Below are positions 27,928-35,187 of a DNA stretch of 59,165 nucleotides, one piece after another. The notes below the pieces were generated by a model. The model was not told the DNA's origin. It saw only the letters and a program-made list of their open reading frames with translations, and searched no databases. This DNA comes from an uncultured Kiloniellales bacterium (GTDB lineage: Bacteria > Pseudomonadota > Alphaproteobacteria > Kiloniellales > JAKSDN01). How positions within the stretch are numbered: the stretch's first letter is position 1; each line of letters opens with the position of its first letter. A program made the position numbers and the translations under genes. The stretch is taken from assembly GCA_947258885.1 (NCBI GenBank), contig CAMYKD010000006.1, positions 1 through 59,165 on the forward strand. The letters are read 5' to 3'.

Positions 27928-29235
27928 TCAGTGCAGCCCGACGGCCCTGGGGGTTCTCTCGGCGGCCCGCCCGTGCTCTTCGGTCACGCCGACAGCCGTC
28001 AAGAGATCGCCGATTTCCTCTCGGGCATGCTCGTGGCTCTTGTTGTTCCAGGGCTCCGCCCCTTCGTCGGACAGGTCGAGCAGCGTGAAGCCGCTTTCGA
28101 AATAGGCCCGATAGGAAACACGTTCGCTGAACCCGGGTTCGAGACGGAAGCCCATGCGCTCGGAGAGTTGATTCAGAAGGGCCGAGATCTCTCGGTTGTT
28201 GCGCGCGTCGATGTGCGCCAGGCGGTTGCGCATGACGATCCAGTCGATCGCCTTGCCGCCGTCCGATCGCCGCTGCTTGTTCAGGTCCCAGACCATCTTG
28301 CAGTATTCGCTGGGCGCCAGTGCCCTGCGCTTGCTGCGGTCGATCTTGGCCAGCACGTCGATATCGAGGAAGCTATCGTTGAGCGGCGTGATCAGCGTGT
28401 CGGCATTGAAGTGGGCAATGCGGGACAGGTACGACTCGCTGCCCGGGGTATCGATGACCACGTAGTCGCAGCCGGCAAGCTGGGCGAAGGCCTCGCGGAC
28501 TCGCGCCCGGTCCTCGGATTCCGCCTGGCCGCGATCGCGCAGGGCGGAGCGCTCGACGCGGCGGTGCAGCGGCATCGGGAGGCCCCGGTTGCCCGCCGCG
28601 GCAGCGGCCGCGCGGTTCCTGAGGAAGGTCGACAGCGTTGCTTGCCGGCCGTCGAAGTCGAGGGTGCCGACCTTGCGGCCGAGTTTGAGCAACGCGACCG
28701 CCAGGTGCATTGCGGCGGTCGATTTCCCGGTCCCGCCCTTCTCGTTCCCCAGGGCGATGATGTGCGGCGCCTTGCCGCGCCCCTTGGTGACTGCGAGACG
28801 CTCGTCGCAGAGATCCGGAGAGGCGATGCCCAAGGCGGCGGATATCTCTGTGATCCGGGTCACTTCCCGTACCGAAAAACCGTCGCCGGCCTGGCCGATC
28901 GCCCGGGCGATCCGCATGATGAGGTCGGTGGCCTGGCGGTCGCCGGCGGCCTCCGATACGCAGCTCAGCGCTCGGCCCCTGCCGGCTTCCTCGTGATCGC
29001 GCAGCGCGGTGGCGAAGCCGTTGAACAGGTCGATCGCCACATGGACCTCGAAGACCTTGAGCGCGTCCAGCGAGGCCAGGACCTTGTCGAGGGTCGCTCG
29101 CTTGGCGAAGGAGACCTCGCCGTCGGATGCCGCGACCAGCGCCGCTGCGGCCATGGCGGCCTCCAGGACCACACGGCTATGCATACGCGCGGACAGGGCG
29201 TGGATGTTTTCGCTCAGCCTGCCGAACAGGTTCAC
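27928..29235 (-). CDS. MipZ-like ParA-family ATPase with N-terminal TerB domain
   Basis: A 435-residue fusion. Residues about 20-145 are helical and TerB-like (AALVAASDGEVSF, then ALRDHEEAGRGRAL and ITEISAALGI). From residue 158 a complete MipZ-type ATPase follows. It has the deviant Walker A GNEKGGTGKST with signature Lys166, LDFDGRQATLSTFLRNR as switch I, VVIDTPGSESYLSRIAH as Walker B region, and LITPLNDSFLDIDVL, DWIVMRNRLAHIDARN and SGFTLLDLS, all typical of MipZ. MipZ forms gradients from the poles by binding ParB and inhibits FtsZ assembly. The TerB domain is not part of Caulobacter MipZ. The start is taken at the GTG at 29235 (NLFGRLSEN, the common start of TerB-family proteins); a longer frame to 29325 is possible. 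Confidence 0.82.
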   Translation of the reverse strand: MNLFGRLSENIHALSARMHSRVVLEAAMAAAALVAASDGEVSFAKRATLDKVLASLDALKVFEVHVAIDLFNGFATALRDHEEAGRGRALSCVSEAAGDRQATDLIMRIARAIGQAGDGFSVREVTRITEISAALGIASPDLCDERLAVTKGRGKAPHIIALGNEKGGTGKSTAAMHLAVALLKLGRKVGTLDFDGRQATLSTFLRNRAAAAAAGNRGLPMPLHRRVERSALRDRGQAESEDRARVREAFAQLAGCDYVVIDTPGSESYLSRIAHFNADTLITPLNDSFLDIDVLAKIDRSKRRALAPSEYCKMVWDLNKQRRSDGGKAIDWIVMRNRLAHIDARNNREISALLNQLSERMGFRLEPGFSERVSYRAYFESGFTLLDLSDEGAEPWNNKSHEHAREEIGDLLTAVGVTEEHGRAAERTPRAVGLH

Positions 29236-29426
29236 TTGGACGGCCTCGGCACCATTCGAGCCAGCAACGTTGCGACAACGGGGGCCGTCCAGATCACGGC
29301 AAATCGCACCCAGTGCGGACCCCACTGAAGCACATTGAACCGTTCGGTTGTCGCACTCCGTTTCGAGTCGTGTCCAGGGCTATTTGCTGTCGTCTGCCGG
29401 GGGGCCGCGGGCTCCTGATCGCTCGG

Positions 29427-30074
29427 CTAGAGTGCGCGCGCGGTTTCGAGAAACGCCGCGATCTTAGCGGGGTCCTTGATGCCGGGCCGGTCTTCTACAC
29501 CGGAGGATACGTCGACCGCGCGTGCCCCCGAAATCTCGACTGCCTCGGCCAGGTTGTCCGGGTCCAGTCCGCCGGACAACATCCAGGGACGGCGCCAGGA
29601 CCGCCCGGCCAGCAGCCGCCAGTCGAAGGTCACCGCATTGCCGCCCGGCAACGCGCCGGTCATGTGCTTGGGCGGCTTGGCATCGAACAGCAGTCGATCG
29701 GCGACTTCGAGGTAGCGGCTTGCCGCCTCCAGGTCCTCGGGTTCGGCGACTTTGATGGCCTTCATGACCGGGTGGCCGAATTGCCCGCTGATCGCGGCCA
29801 CCCGGCCCGGCGCCTCGGACCCATGGAGCTGGATAAGCTCGATCGGCACCTGCTTCAGGACCGTGCTCAGGGTCGCGTCGTCCGGGTCGACGAACAGCCC
29901 GACCTTTACGATGCCCGGCGGCACGCGGGCCGCCAGCGCGGCGGCCTCGGCCGGGCCCAGGTAGCGCGGCGAGGGCGGATAGAACACCAGACCGACCAGC
30001 CCGGCACCGCCGCCGATCGCGGCGGCCATGGCCTCGGCCGTGTTGATGCCGCAGATCTTCACCTCGATCGCCAT
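29427..30074 (-). CDS. trpF: phosphoribosylanthranilate isomerase
   Basis: A 215-residue TIM-barrel enzyme that converts N-(5'-phosphoribosyl)anthranilate to CdRP. The start MAIEVKICGI contains the catalytic Cys, and VGLFVDPDD carries the catalytic Asp. IQLHGSE is family-typical, and WMLSGGLDPDNL and DVSSGVEDRPGIKD are phosphate-binding motifs. The ATG at 30074 is used; a longer frame to 30191 is shadow. It ends 192 bases before the TerB-MipZ gene start rather than before trpB, which is unusual for this class and marks the left border of the intervening block. Confidence 0.95.
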   Translation of the reverse strand: MAIEVKICGINTAEAMAAAIGGGAGLVGLVFYPPSPRYLGPAEAAALAARVPPGIVKVGLFVDPDDATLSTVLKQVPIELIQLHGSEAPGRVAAISGQFGHPVMKAIKVAEPEDLEAASRYLEVADRLLFDAKPPKHMTGALPGGNAVTFDWRLLAGRSWRRPWMLSGGLDPDNLAEAVEISGARAVDVSSGVEDRPGIKDPAKIAAFLETARAL

Positions 30075-30132
30075 GGCTTGTCCTGTTCGCACCATTCCTC
30101 GACATGGAAGGACCACGGATGGTCCGGCAGCG

Positions 30133-30990
30133 TCAAGTGCCGGCGTCGTCATTCGGGGGGACTCCGGCAAGGGGGCCGCCAGGCGGGCCAAGAGCGTCAG
30201 GAATCCATCCGGTACAGGTGCGGAACGCGACCGAGATCAGGCTGAGGCTGAGGGCTATGAGGATATAGTTGAGTGCAATATTAAGCGTCTCCACGGCCGT
30301 CATCAGGAAAGCCGTGTCCTCGGACTCGTGCAGGGCCCCAGTGAACGGGGTGAGCAGGACCTGCAAGACGATCATCATGCCGAGATATGCCAGAATCATG
30401 GTCGTGAACATGGCCCCGAACAGTCGCAGGCCCTGGCCTTTGCTGTGACGCCAAGCCAAGGCGAGCCCATAGATCTCATCCACGGCGACCGCCGGGAACA
30501 CGAAGCTGATACGCAAGAAGAGATACATCACCAGCACCAGGCTGATGAGCGCGACGAGGACGGCGCGCATGTCGAGGCTCGCCGTCGCCGGCCCCTCGGG
30601 TGTCAGAAAGGCAGAGGCGACGACGGGCTGGTAAAGAAAGCTCGCGCCGTAGCTGACCGCCGTGATGATCAACAGATAGCCGAGGAAGCGCCAATGCCGC
30701 CTCTCCCAAACCGGAATCACCGGCGGTGGTGCGTCCAGCAGCACGGCGCGATGCCAGGCCACCGCGAAAATCGTGTAAGGCCCGAGCGTGAGCAACCCCA
30801 GAATCTGGATCAGGACAGGGCTTTCCCCGGCGGCCCGGCTCAGGACCAGGATGACCAGGGAGAGCAGGAACGGCACCAGGGCGGCCCGCATCAGGTGGCC
30901 GAACCGGCCGAACACGCTGCGATAGGCCGCGGAGACCGACGCGCCGACCGGCAGGTCGCTGAGGGGAGCCGGAGGCGGTCCCATAGACAT
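30133..30990 (-). CDS. polytopic membrane protein of unknown function
   Basis: A 285-residue membrane protein I cannot assign. Hydrophobic segments occur near residues 33-50, 60-78, 104-122, 145-165, 195-220 and 240-262, giving about six helices with short loops. A soluble N-terminus MSMGPPPAPLSDLPVG and a Pro/Gly-rich C-terminal tail flank them. SVFGRFGHLMRAALVPFLL at the start resembles the beginning of other uncharacterised 'glycerophosphoryl diester phosphodiesterase membrane domain'-like proteins, but that is only an impression. The start at the ATG at 30990 follows eight bases after the pyrF stop, so it is almost surely co-transcribed with pyrF and trpF (58-base gap). Confidence 0.75.
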   Translation of the reverse strand: MSMGPPPAPLSDLPVGASVSAAYRSVFGRFGHLMRAALVPFLLSLVILVLSRAAGESPVLIQILGLLTLGPYTIFAVAWHRAVLLDAPPPVIPVWERRHWRFLGYLLIITAVSYGASFLYQPVVASAFLTPEGPATASLDMRAVLVALISLVLVMYLFLRISFVFPAVAVDEIYGLALAWRHSKGQGLRLFGAMFTTMILAYLGMMIVLQVLLTPFTGALHESEDTAFLMTAVETLNIALNYILIALSLSLISVAFRTCTGWIPDALGPPGGPLAGVPPNDDAGT

Positions 30991-30998
30991 GGCGCGCT

Positions 30999-31718
30999 TT
31001 ATCCCGCGAGCTCGCGGTCGATGCGCCGGGCCGCGGCGGCCGGGTCCTCGGCGCCGGTAATCGGCCGGCCGATCACCAGGTAGTCCGCGCCTGCGGCCAG
31101 CGCTTCGGCCGGGGTCGTGACGCGCTTCTGGTCGCCCTTGGCCGCCCAGTCGGGCCGGATGCCGGGCACCAGGAGGACGAAGGCGGGGTCGCACGCGCGC
31201 CGCAGGGCCGCGATCTCCCGCGGGCTGCAGACCACGCCGTCCAGGCCGCTCTCCTGGGCCAGGCGCGCCAGACGCAGGACCTGATCGCCGGCCGGTCCCG
31301 CTTGGCCGACGGCCTCCAAGTCGTCGTCGTCCAGGCTGGTCAGCACCGTCACCCCCAATACCAGGGGACGCGGCACCTCGGCGTCCTCGGCGGCCTCGCG
31401 CGCGGCCTCGGCGGCCGCCTGCATCATGGTCCGGCCGCCCGAGGCGTGCACATTGAGGATGGCCGGGCGCAGGTGGACCGCCGCGCGCACCGCGCCTGCC
31501 ACCGTGTTGGGAATGTCGTGGAACTTGAGATCGAGGAAGAGCCGCTCCCCGCCGGCCACGGCGCGCACGCCGTCCGGGCCCTGGGCGGTGAAGAACTCCT
31601 TGCCCAGCTTGACCCCGCCGACCAGCCCCGCCAGGGCACGCGCCAGATTGGCCGCCCGGGTCAGGTCCTGGGTGTCGAGCGCGACGTAAATGCGGTCCTT
31701 CGGCTCATCCGGCGTCAT
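30999..31718 (-). CDS. pyrF: orotidine 5'-phosphate decarboxylase
   Basis: A 239-residue OMP decarboxylase, the last step of UMP synthesis. IYVALDT provides the first Asp, LFLDLKFHDIPNTV is the catalytic Lys/Asp tetrad region, and VVCSPREIAAL, LVPGIRPDWA and YLVIGRPIT form the phosphate-gripping loops. The length is normal. The ATG at 31718 is preceded by AAGG at a spacing of 7. A promoter-like element (31727-31755) identical in geometry to one before amtB lies so close that the transcript would have almost no leader. It is followed by the membrane protein and trpF in one direction. Confidence 0.95.
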   Translation of the reverse strand: MTPDEPKDRIYVALDTQDLTRAANLARALAGLVGGVKLGKEFFTAQGPDGVRAVAGGERLFLDLKFHDIPNTVAGAVRAAVHLRPAILNVHASGGRTMMQAAAEAAREAAEDAEVPRPLVLGVTVLTSLDDDDLEAVGQAGPAGDQVLRLARLAQESGLDGVVCSPREIAALRRACDPAFVLLVPGIRPDWAAKGDQKRVTTPAEALAAGADYLVIGRPITGAEDPAAAARRIDRELAG

Positions 31719-31726
31719 GGCCCGAC

Positions 31727-31755
31727 CTTGTAGCAGAGCGCGGGACGGCGGTCAC
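31727..31755 (-). promoter_or_regulatory. promoter-like element before pyrF
   Basis: On the minus strand GTGACC-N17-TACAAG, with the -10-like box ending 8 bases from the pyrF start codon. The same boxes with the same 17-base spacer, including the shared bases CTCTGC before the -10 box, occur before amtB. If it is the real promoter, pyrF mRNA is leaderless or nearly so; AAGG inside the -10 region could otherwise be just a ribosome binding site. Confidence 0.4.
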
Positions 31756-31785
31756 GCCCCCGGCCCGGCCCTGGGCCCGGTGCCG

Positions 31786-33114
31786 CTACCGGGCGAGAGT
31801 TTGAAGCTCGTAGGCGCGCTCGCCGTGGGCAACGATGTCCAGGCCCTCGATCTCGTCTTCCTCGCTGACCCGCAGCGCCACGACGAAACCGACGATCTTG
31901 ACGATGACGAAGGTCACGACGCCCGACCAGATCGCGACGACGCCGACGCCGAGCAATTGGACGAGAACTTGACCGCCCATCGTGCTTCCCTCTGCCAAGC
32001 CCATGCCGCCCAGGCCTGTTACGGCGAATACCGCGGTCAGGATCGCGCCGAGCGCGCCCCCGACCCCGTGCACGGCGAAGACGTCGAGGGAATCGTCGAT
32101 CTTGACCACCCGCTTGATATACATCGTGGCCGCGAAACACGAGAGGCCGCCGACAAGGCCGATGACGAGTGCTCCCACGGGCCCGACGAACCCCGAGGCC
32201 GGGGTGATCGAGGCCAGGCCCGCGACCATGCCGGTGACCGTCCCGATCAGGCTCGGCTTGCCGTACTTGACCCACTCGGTCACCGCCCAGGACAACGCCC
32301 CGACCGCGGCGGAGATGTGCGTCACCGTCATGGCCATGCCCGCCGAGCCGTCCGCGGCCAGTGCGCTGCCCGCGTTGAAGCCGAACCAGCCAACCCAGAG
32401 CATGGCGGCGCCGGTCATGGTCATGCCTGGCGAGTGGGGCGGCGTGATCTCCCTGGGGAAGCCTCGGCGGCCGCCGAGCACCACGGCCAGGACCAGCGCC
32501 GAGATACCGGCGGTGACGTGAACCACAATGCCGCCGGCGAAGTCCATGACGCCCAGGTCCGCGAGCCAGCCGCCACCCCACACCCAGTGGGCGGCCGGCG
32601 CATAGACCAGTATCAGCCAGATGGCGCTGAACAGGATCACCACCGGGAAGTTGATGCGCTCGGGATAGGCGCCGGCGATCAGCGCCGGCGTGATGATCGC
32701 GAAGGTCATCTGGAACATGAAGAAGGTCGTTTCGGGGATCGTGCCGGACAGCGAGTCCGCGCCGACGCCGGCCAGAAAAGCCTTGTCCAGTCCGCCGATC
32801 ACCGGATTGAGCGCGCCGCCGTCGCCGAAGGCGAGGCTGTAGACGCCGAACAGCCACAGCAGCGAGGCCACGCAGCAGATCGTGAAGCAGTGCATCAGCA
32901 CCGAGAGCACCGCTTGGGCCCGGACCAGGCCGCCGTAAAACAGCGCCAGGCCCGGCAAGGTCATGAACAGGACCAGCGCGGTTGCGGTCAGTATCCACGC
33001 CGTGTCGCCGCCGCTCAGGCCGCCCCCTTCGTCGGCCAGGCCCGCCGACGACCAGAAAACGAGGCCCAGTGCCATGGCCGCTCCGGCCACCGTGTTCCGT
33101 CCGATCCGTGTCAT
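31786..33114 (-). CDS. amtB: ammonium transporter (Amt family)
   Basis: A 442-residue Amt/MEP channel. A signal-peptide-like N-terminus ends ...WSSAGLADEG, as in other Amt proteins, and is followed by about 11 hydrophobic helices. Family motifs are FYGGLVRAQAVLSVLMH, FAGGIVVHVTAGISAL with a pore His, WVGWFGFNAGSAL and DVFAVHGVGGALGAIL with the second pore His. The cytosolic tail VSEEDEIEGLDIVAHGE is the segment that contacts GlnK-type PII proteins. No glnK gene is next to it: upstream lies an unrelated dehydrogenase-like gene. Ammonium import fits the rpoN, gltBD and ptsN genes of the same window. Its RBS is AAGGGGGAA before the ATG. Confidence 0.95.
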   Translation of the reverse strand: MTRIGRNTVAGAAMALGLVFWSSAGLADEGGGLSGGDTAWILTATALVLFMTLPGLALFYGGLVRAQAVLSVLMHCFTICCVASLLWLFGVYSLAFGDGGALNPVIGGLDKAFLAGVGADSLSGTIPETTFFMFQMTFAIITPALIAGAYPERINFPVVILFSAIWLILVYAPAAHWVWGGGWLADLGVMDFAGGIVVHVTAGISALVLAVVLGGRRGFPREITPPHSPGMTMTGAAMLWVGWFGFNAGSALAADGSAGMAMTVTHISAAVGALSWAVTEWVKYGKPSLIGTVTGMVAGLASITPASGFVGPVGALVIGLVGGLSCFAATMYIKRVVKIDDSLDVFAVHGVGGALGAILTAVFAVTGLGGMGLAEGSTMGGQVLVQLLGVGVVAIWSGVVTFVIVKIVGFVVALRVSEEDEIEGLDIVAHGERAYELQTLAR

Positions 33115-33170
33115 CGTGATTCCCCCTTCTCAATGCCAGCGCTCCAGGCCCGTTCGCCGTGCCGCGCGAC

Positions 33171-33199
33171 CTTGTAGCAGAGACCTGCCGTGCGGTCAC
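33171..33199 (-). promoter_or_regulatory. promoter-like element before amtB
   Basis: GTGACC-N17-TACAAG on the minus strand, predicted to start transcription about 50 bases ahead of the amtB ATG. It matches the pyrF element in both boxes and spacer length. No NtrC/sigma-54 -24/-12 motif (GG-N10-GC) was evident in the 141-base gap. Confidence 0.45.
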
Positions 33200-33255
33200 C
33201 ACGGCGCGCCTTGAGCGCCGGACAACGCCGGCCGCGGCGCGCGGGACGGCCGGTC

Positions 33256-34191
33256 CTAAACCCGTTCCACGGCGAGCTGGGCCGCCGCCAGGTCCTCGAG
33301 CGCGGTGCCGACCGACTTGAACAGGGTGATCTGGTCGTAGAAACGTCGGCCGGCGCGTTCGCCGCGCGTCAGTTCGAAGAGGTCGCCGGCGATGTCGTCC
33401 GGGTCGAGTACGCGGCTCTCGACCGGCTGGACGATGTCGCCCGCCTCCGTGCAAGCTCCGGCGCGGGTGTCGACGAAGACCCGGGCGCGCCGGATCGAGG
33501 CGTCGTCGGTCTCGCGCATGTCCGGCTTAAAGCCGCCGACCAAATCCAGGTGCTGGCCGGGGCGTAGCCACTCGCCGAGGACCAGGGGGTCGTGGCTGAG
33601 CGTGGCGCAGCTGATGATGTCGGCGCCCTGGGCGGCGGCCGGCAGGTCGCCGGTATGGGCGACCCGGAACTCCCGGCGATCGAGGCGCTTGGCCAGCTTG
33701 GCCGCCTTCTCCGGCGAGCGACCCCAGACCAGCACGTTGCAGATCGGCCGGACCGATGCATGGGCCATGATCAGGTGCGGTGCCAGGGCCCCGGTGCCGA
33801 CCATCAGCAAACGCTCGCAGTCGGGCCGCGACAGGTAGCTGGAGGCGAGCGCCGAGGCGGCGGCGGTGCGTTTCAGCGTAAGCATCGGCCCGTCGATCAG
33901 GGCTTGAGGCGCGCCGCTGTTGCCGTCGAGCAGCAGATAGGCCCCCATGACCGCGGGCAGCGCCCGTTCTGCGTTGCCCGGAAACACGGTCGCGATCTTG
34001 ACGCCGATGTGCCGTCCCGCCTGCCATGCCGGCATCAGCAGAAGAGTACCGTCCGGCCCGCCCGACGCCCCGAGGTCGTGATGGTGGCGTAGCGGCAACT
34101 CGGCGCCCCGGCGAAAGGCCTGACGCAGGCGCTCGACCAGGGAATCCCAGTCGAGTGCGCCCTCGACCTCGGCTGCCGATATGACTCGCAC
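33256..34191 (-). CDS. ornithine cyclodeaminase/mu-crystallin family dehydrogenase
   Basis: A 311-residue NAD(P)-binding protein of the ornithine cyclodeaminase-alanine dehydrogenase-crystallin mu family. MPAWQAGRHIGVKIATVFPGN carries the substrate-binding Lys, LLDGNSGAPQALIDG is typical, and MVGTGALAPHL is the Rossmann glycine motif. LVGGFKPDMRETDDASI contains the conserved Asp. Members make proline from ornithine, reduce cyclic imines or dehydrogenate alanine; the substrate cannot be chosen here. It starts at the GTG at 34191 (VRVISAAEVEGAL), 14 bases after the lapA stop; the longer frame runs antisense-like through lapA. Confidence 0.8.
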   Translation of the reverse strand: MRVISAAEVEGALDWDSLVERLRQAFRRGAELPLRHHHDLGASGGPDGTLLLMPAWQAGRHIGVKIATVFPGNAERALPAVMGAYLLLDGNSGAPQALIDGPMLTLKRTAAASALASSYLSRPDCERLLMVGTGALAPHLIMAHASVRPICNVLVWGRSPEKAAKLAKRLDRREFRVAHTGDLPAAAQGADIISCATLSHDPLVLGEWLRPGQHLDLVGGFKPDMRETDDASIRRARVFVDTRAGACTEAGDIVQPVESRVLDPDDIAGDLFELTRGERAGRRFYDQITLFKSVGTALEDLAAAQLAVERV

Positions 34192-34205
34192 GGCTCGGCG
34201 GCCGG

Positions 34206-34580
34206 CTAGGCCGCGGGCAGCTCGGGACCGCTGCCCCGAACCACGTTTGGCGGGGGCCGCGTCGCTACCGCCGACGTCTGGGAGTCGGGCCTGGCGGCGG
34301 CGCGCTCCTGGCTGTGCCGTTGCACCTCGCGCTCCAGCTTGGCGACTTGGCCGCGCGCCGCGCGGGCTTGCCGGCGTTGCTTGCCGCCGGAAAGCCACAT
34401 GACGAGGGCGCCGATCAGAAAGCCGATCAGCATGCTGCCAAGGACCAGGACGAATACCGGCACTTCGGCCGCGACCTCGAAGGGCCACAAGTCCAAGGGT
34501 ACGAAATGCCGGTTCGCCACGGCGAAAACGACGATCACCAGGGTGAGCGGGAGGGTCAGAATCCACGAGAAGTGTTTCAC
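34206..34580 (-). CDS. lapA: LapA-like membrane protein (DUF1049)
   Basis: A 124-residue protein with two N-terminal membrane helices (ILTLPLTLVIVVFAVANR and VFVLVLGSMLIGFLIGALVMWL). They are separated by the LapA/DUF1049 loop ANRHFVPLDLWPF, and a basic coiled-coil stretch (KQRRQARAARGQVAKLEREVQR) and a disordered tail follow. In E. coli, LapA acts with LapB in controlling LpxC turnover and lipopolysaccharide assembly; the role in alphaproteobacteria is less clear. It starts at a GTG at 34580. It follows ihfB by 63 bases, as in many alphaproteobacteria, and precedes the dehydrogenase-like gene by 14. Confidence 0.85.
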   Translation of the reverse strand: MKHFSWILTLPLTLVIVVFAVANRHFVPLDLWPFEVAAEVPVFVLVLGSMLIGFLIGALVMWLSGGKQRRQARAARGQVAKLEREVQRHSQERAAARPDSQTSAVATRPPPNVVRGSGPELPAA

Positions 34581-34643
34581 GGGCGTGACCAGGGTTGCCT
34601 CACGAAATCGACCGGCGGTCTACCGCGCCCGGCCGGCGCGCCC

Positions 34644-34928
34644 TCAACTCTTGTCGTTCAGGCGGTCGCGCAACTGCTTACCCGTCTTGAAGAACGGGAT
34701 AAACTTTTCCGAAACGGCCACGGCCGTGCCGGTGCGCGGGTTGCGGCCGATGCGCGCTTCGCGGCGTTTCACGGAGAAAGCGCCGAAACCGCGCAGCTCC
34801 ACGCGGTCGCCCCGGGACAACGCATGGCCGACCTCGTCGAAGATCGTGGTCACGATACGCTCCACATCCCGCTGGTAGAGGTGCGGATTGAGTTCGGCAA
34901 TACGTTGAATCAATTCGGACTTCGTCAT
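34644..34928 (-). CDS. ihfB: integration host factor subunit beta
   Basis: A 94-residue HU/IHF-family DNA-bending protein. [26 protein letters not shown] is a classic IhfB N-terminus. [25 protein letters not shown] contains the beta-arm with the intercalating Pro, and [22 protein letters not shown] closes the fold. It forms a heterodimer with IhfA and often assists sigma-54 promoters, relevant here because rpoN is in the same window. The ATG at 34928 is chosen over a longer frame to 34982. It lies downstream of rpsA in the rpsA-ihfB order found across proteobacteria. Confidence 0.96.
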   Translation of the reverse strand: MTKSELIQRIAELNPHLYQRDVERIVTTIFDEVGHALSRGDRVELRGFGAFSVKRREARIGRNPRTGTAVAVSEKFIPFFKTGKQLRDRLNDKS

Positions 34929-35123
34929 GACCCCATGTCCCCAACCAGAGTGTCCGACGATCAGACCGGCGACAGATGCCACCCCAAGATCCCGGGGCTG
35001 TCGGCCCGGACACCAGCTAACCCATTAGAGGGTGCCAGAGGCACAGCAGTCCGTCAAGGGTAAGTCGTTCAGAACAAAGGCGTTTTTTGCAATGCAGCAG
35101 CGCCCCGACCAAGCGCCGCGAAG

Positions 35124-35158
35124 AAAACGGCCCGGCGTCGCAAGGGTTTCGCCGGGCC
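35124..35158 (-). terminator. intrinsic terminator after rpsA
   Basis: On the minus strand a 9-bp perfect stem, GGCCCGGCG with CGCCGGGCC (35129-35137 and 35150-35158), closes a 12-base loop. It is followed by GTTTTC. It lies 30 bases after the rpsA stop, so ihfB downstream probably has its own promoter or depends on read-through. Confidence 0.8.
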
Positions 35159-35187
35159 AGCATTCGAGAATCACGGTCTGGCTGAAG

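Noticed and set aside
23464-29325. Classical mobile element explaining the block between trpB and trpF
   Set aside because: No integrase, transposase, tRNA target or flanking direct repeat was seen at either border, and base composition looks like that of the neighbours.
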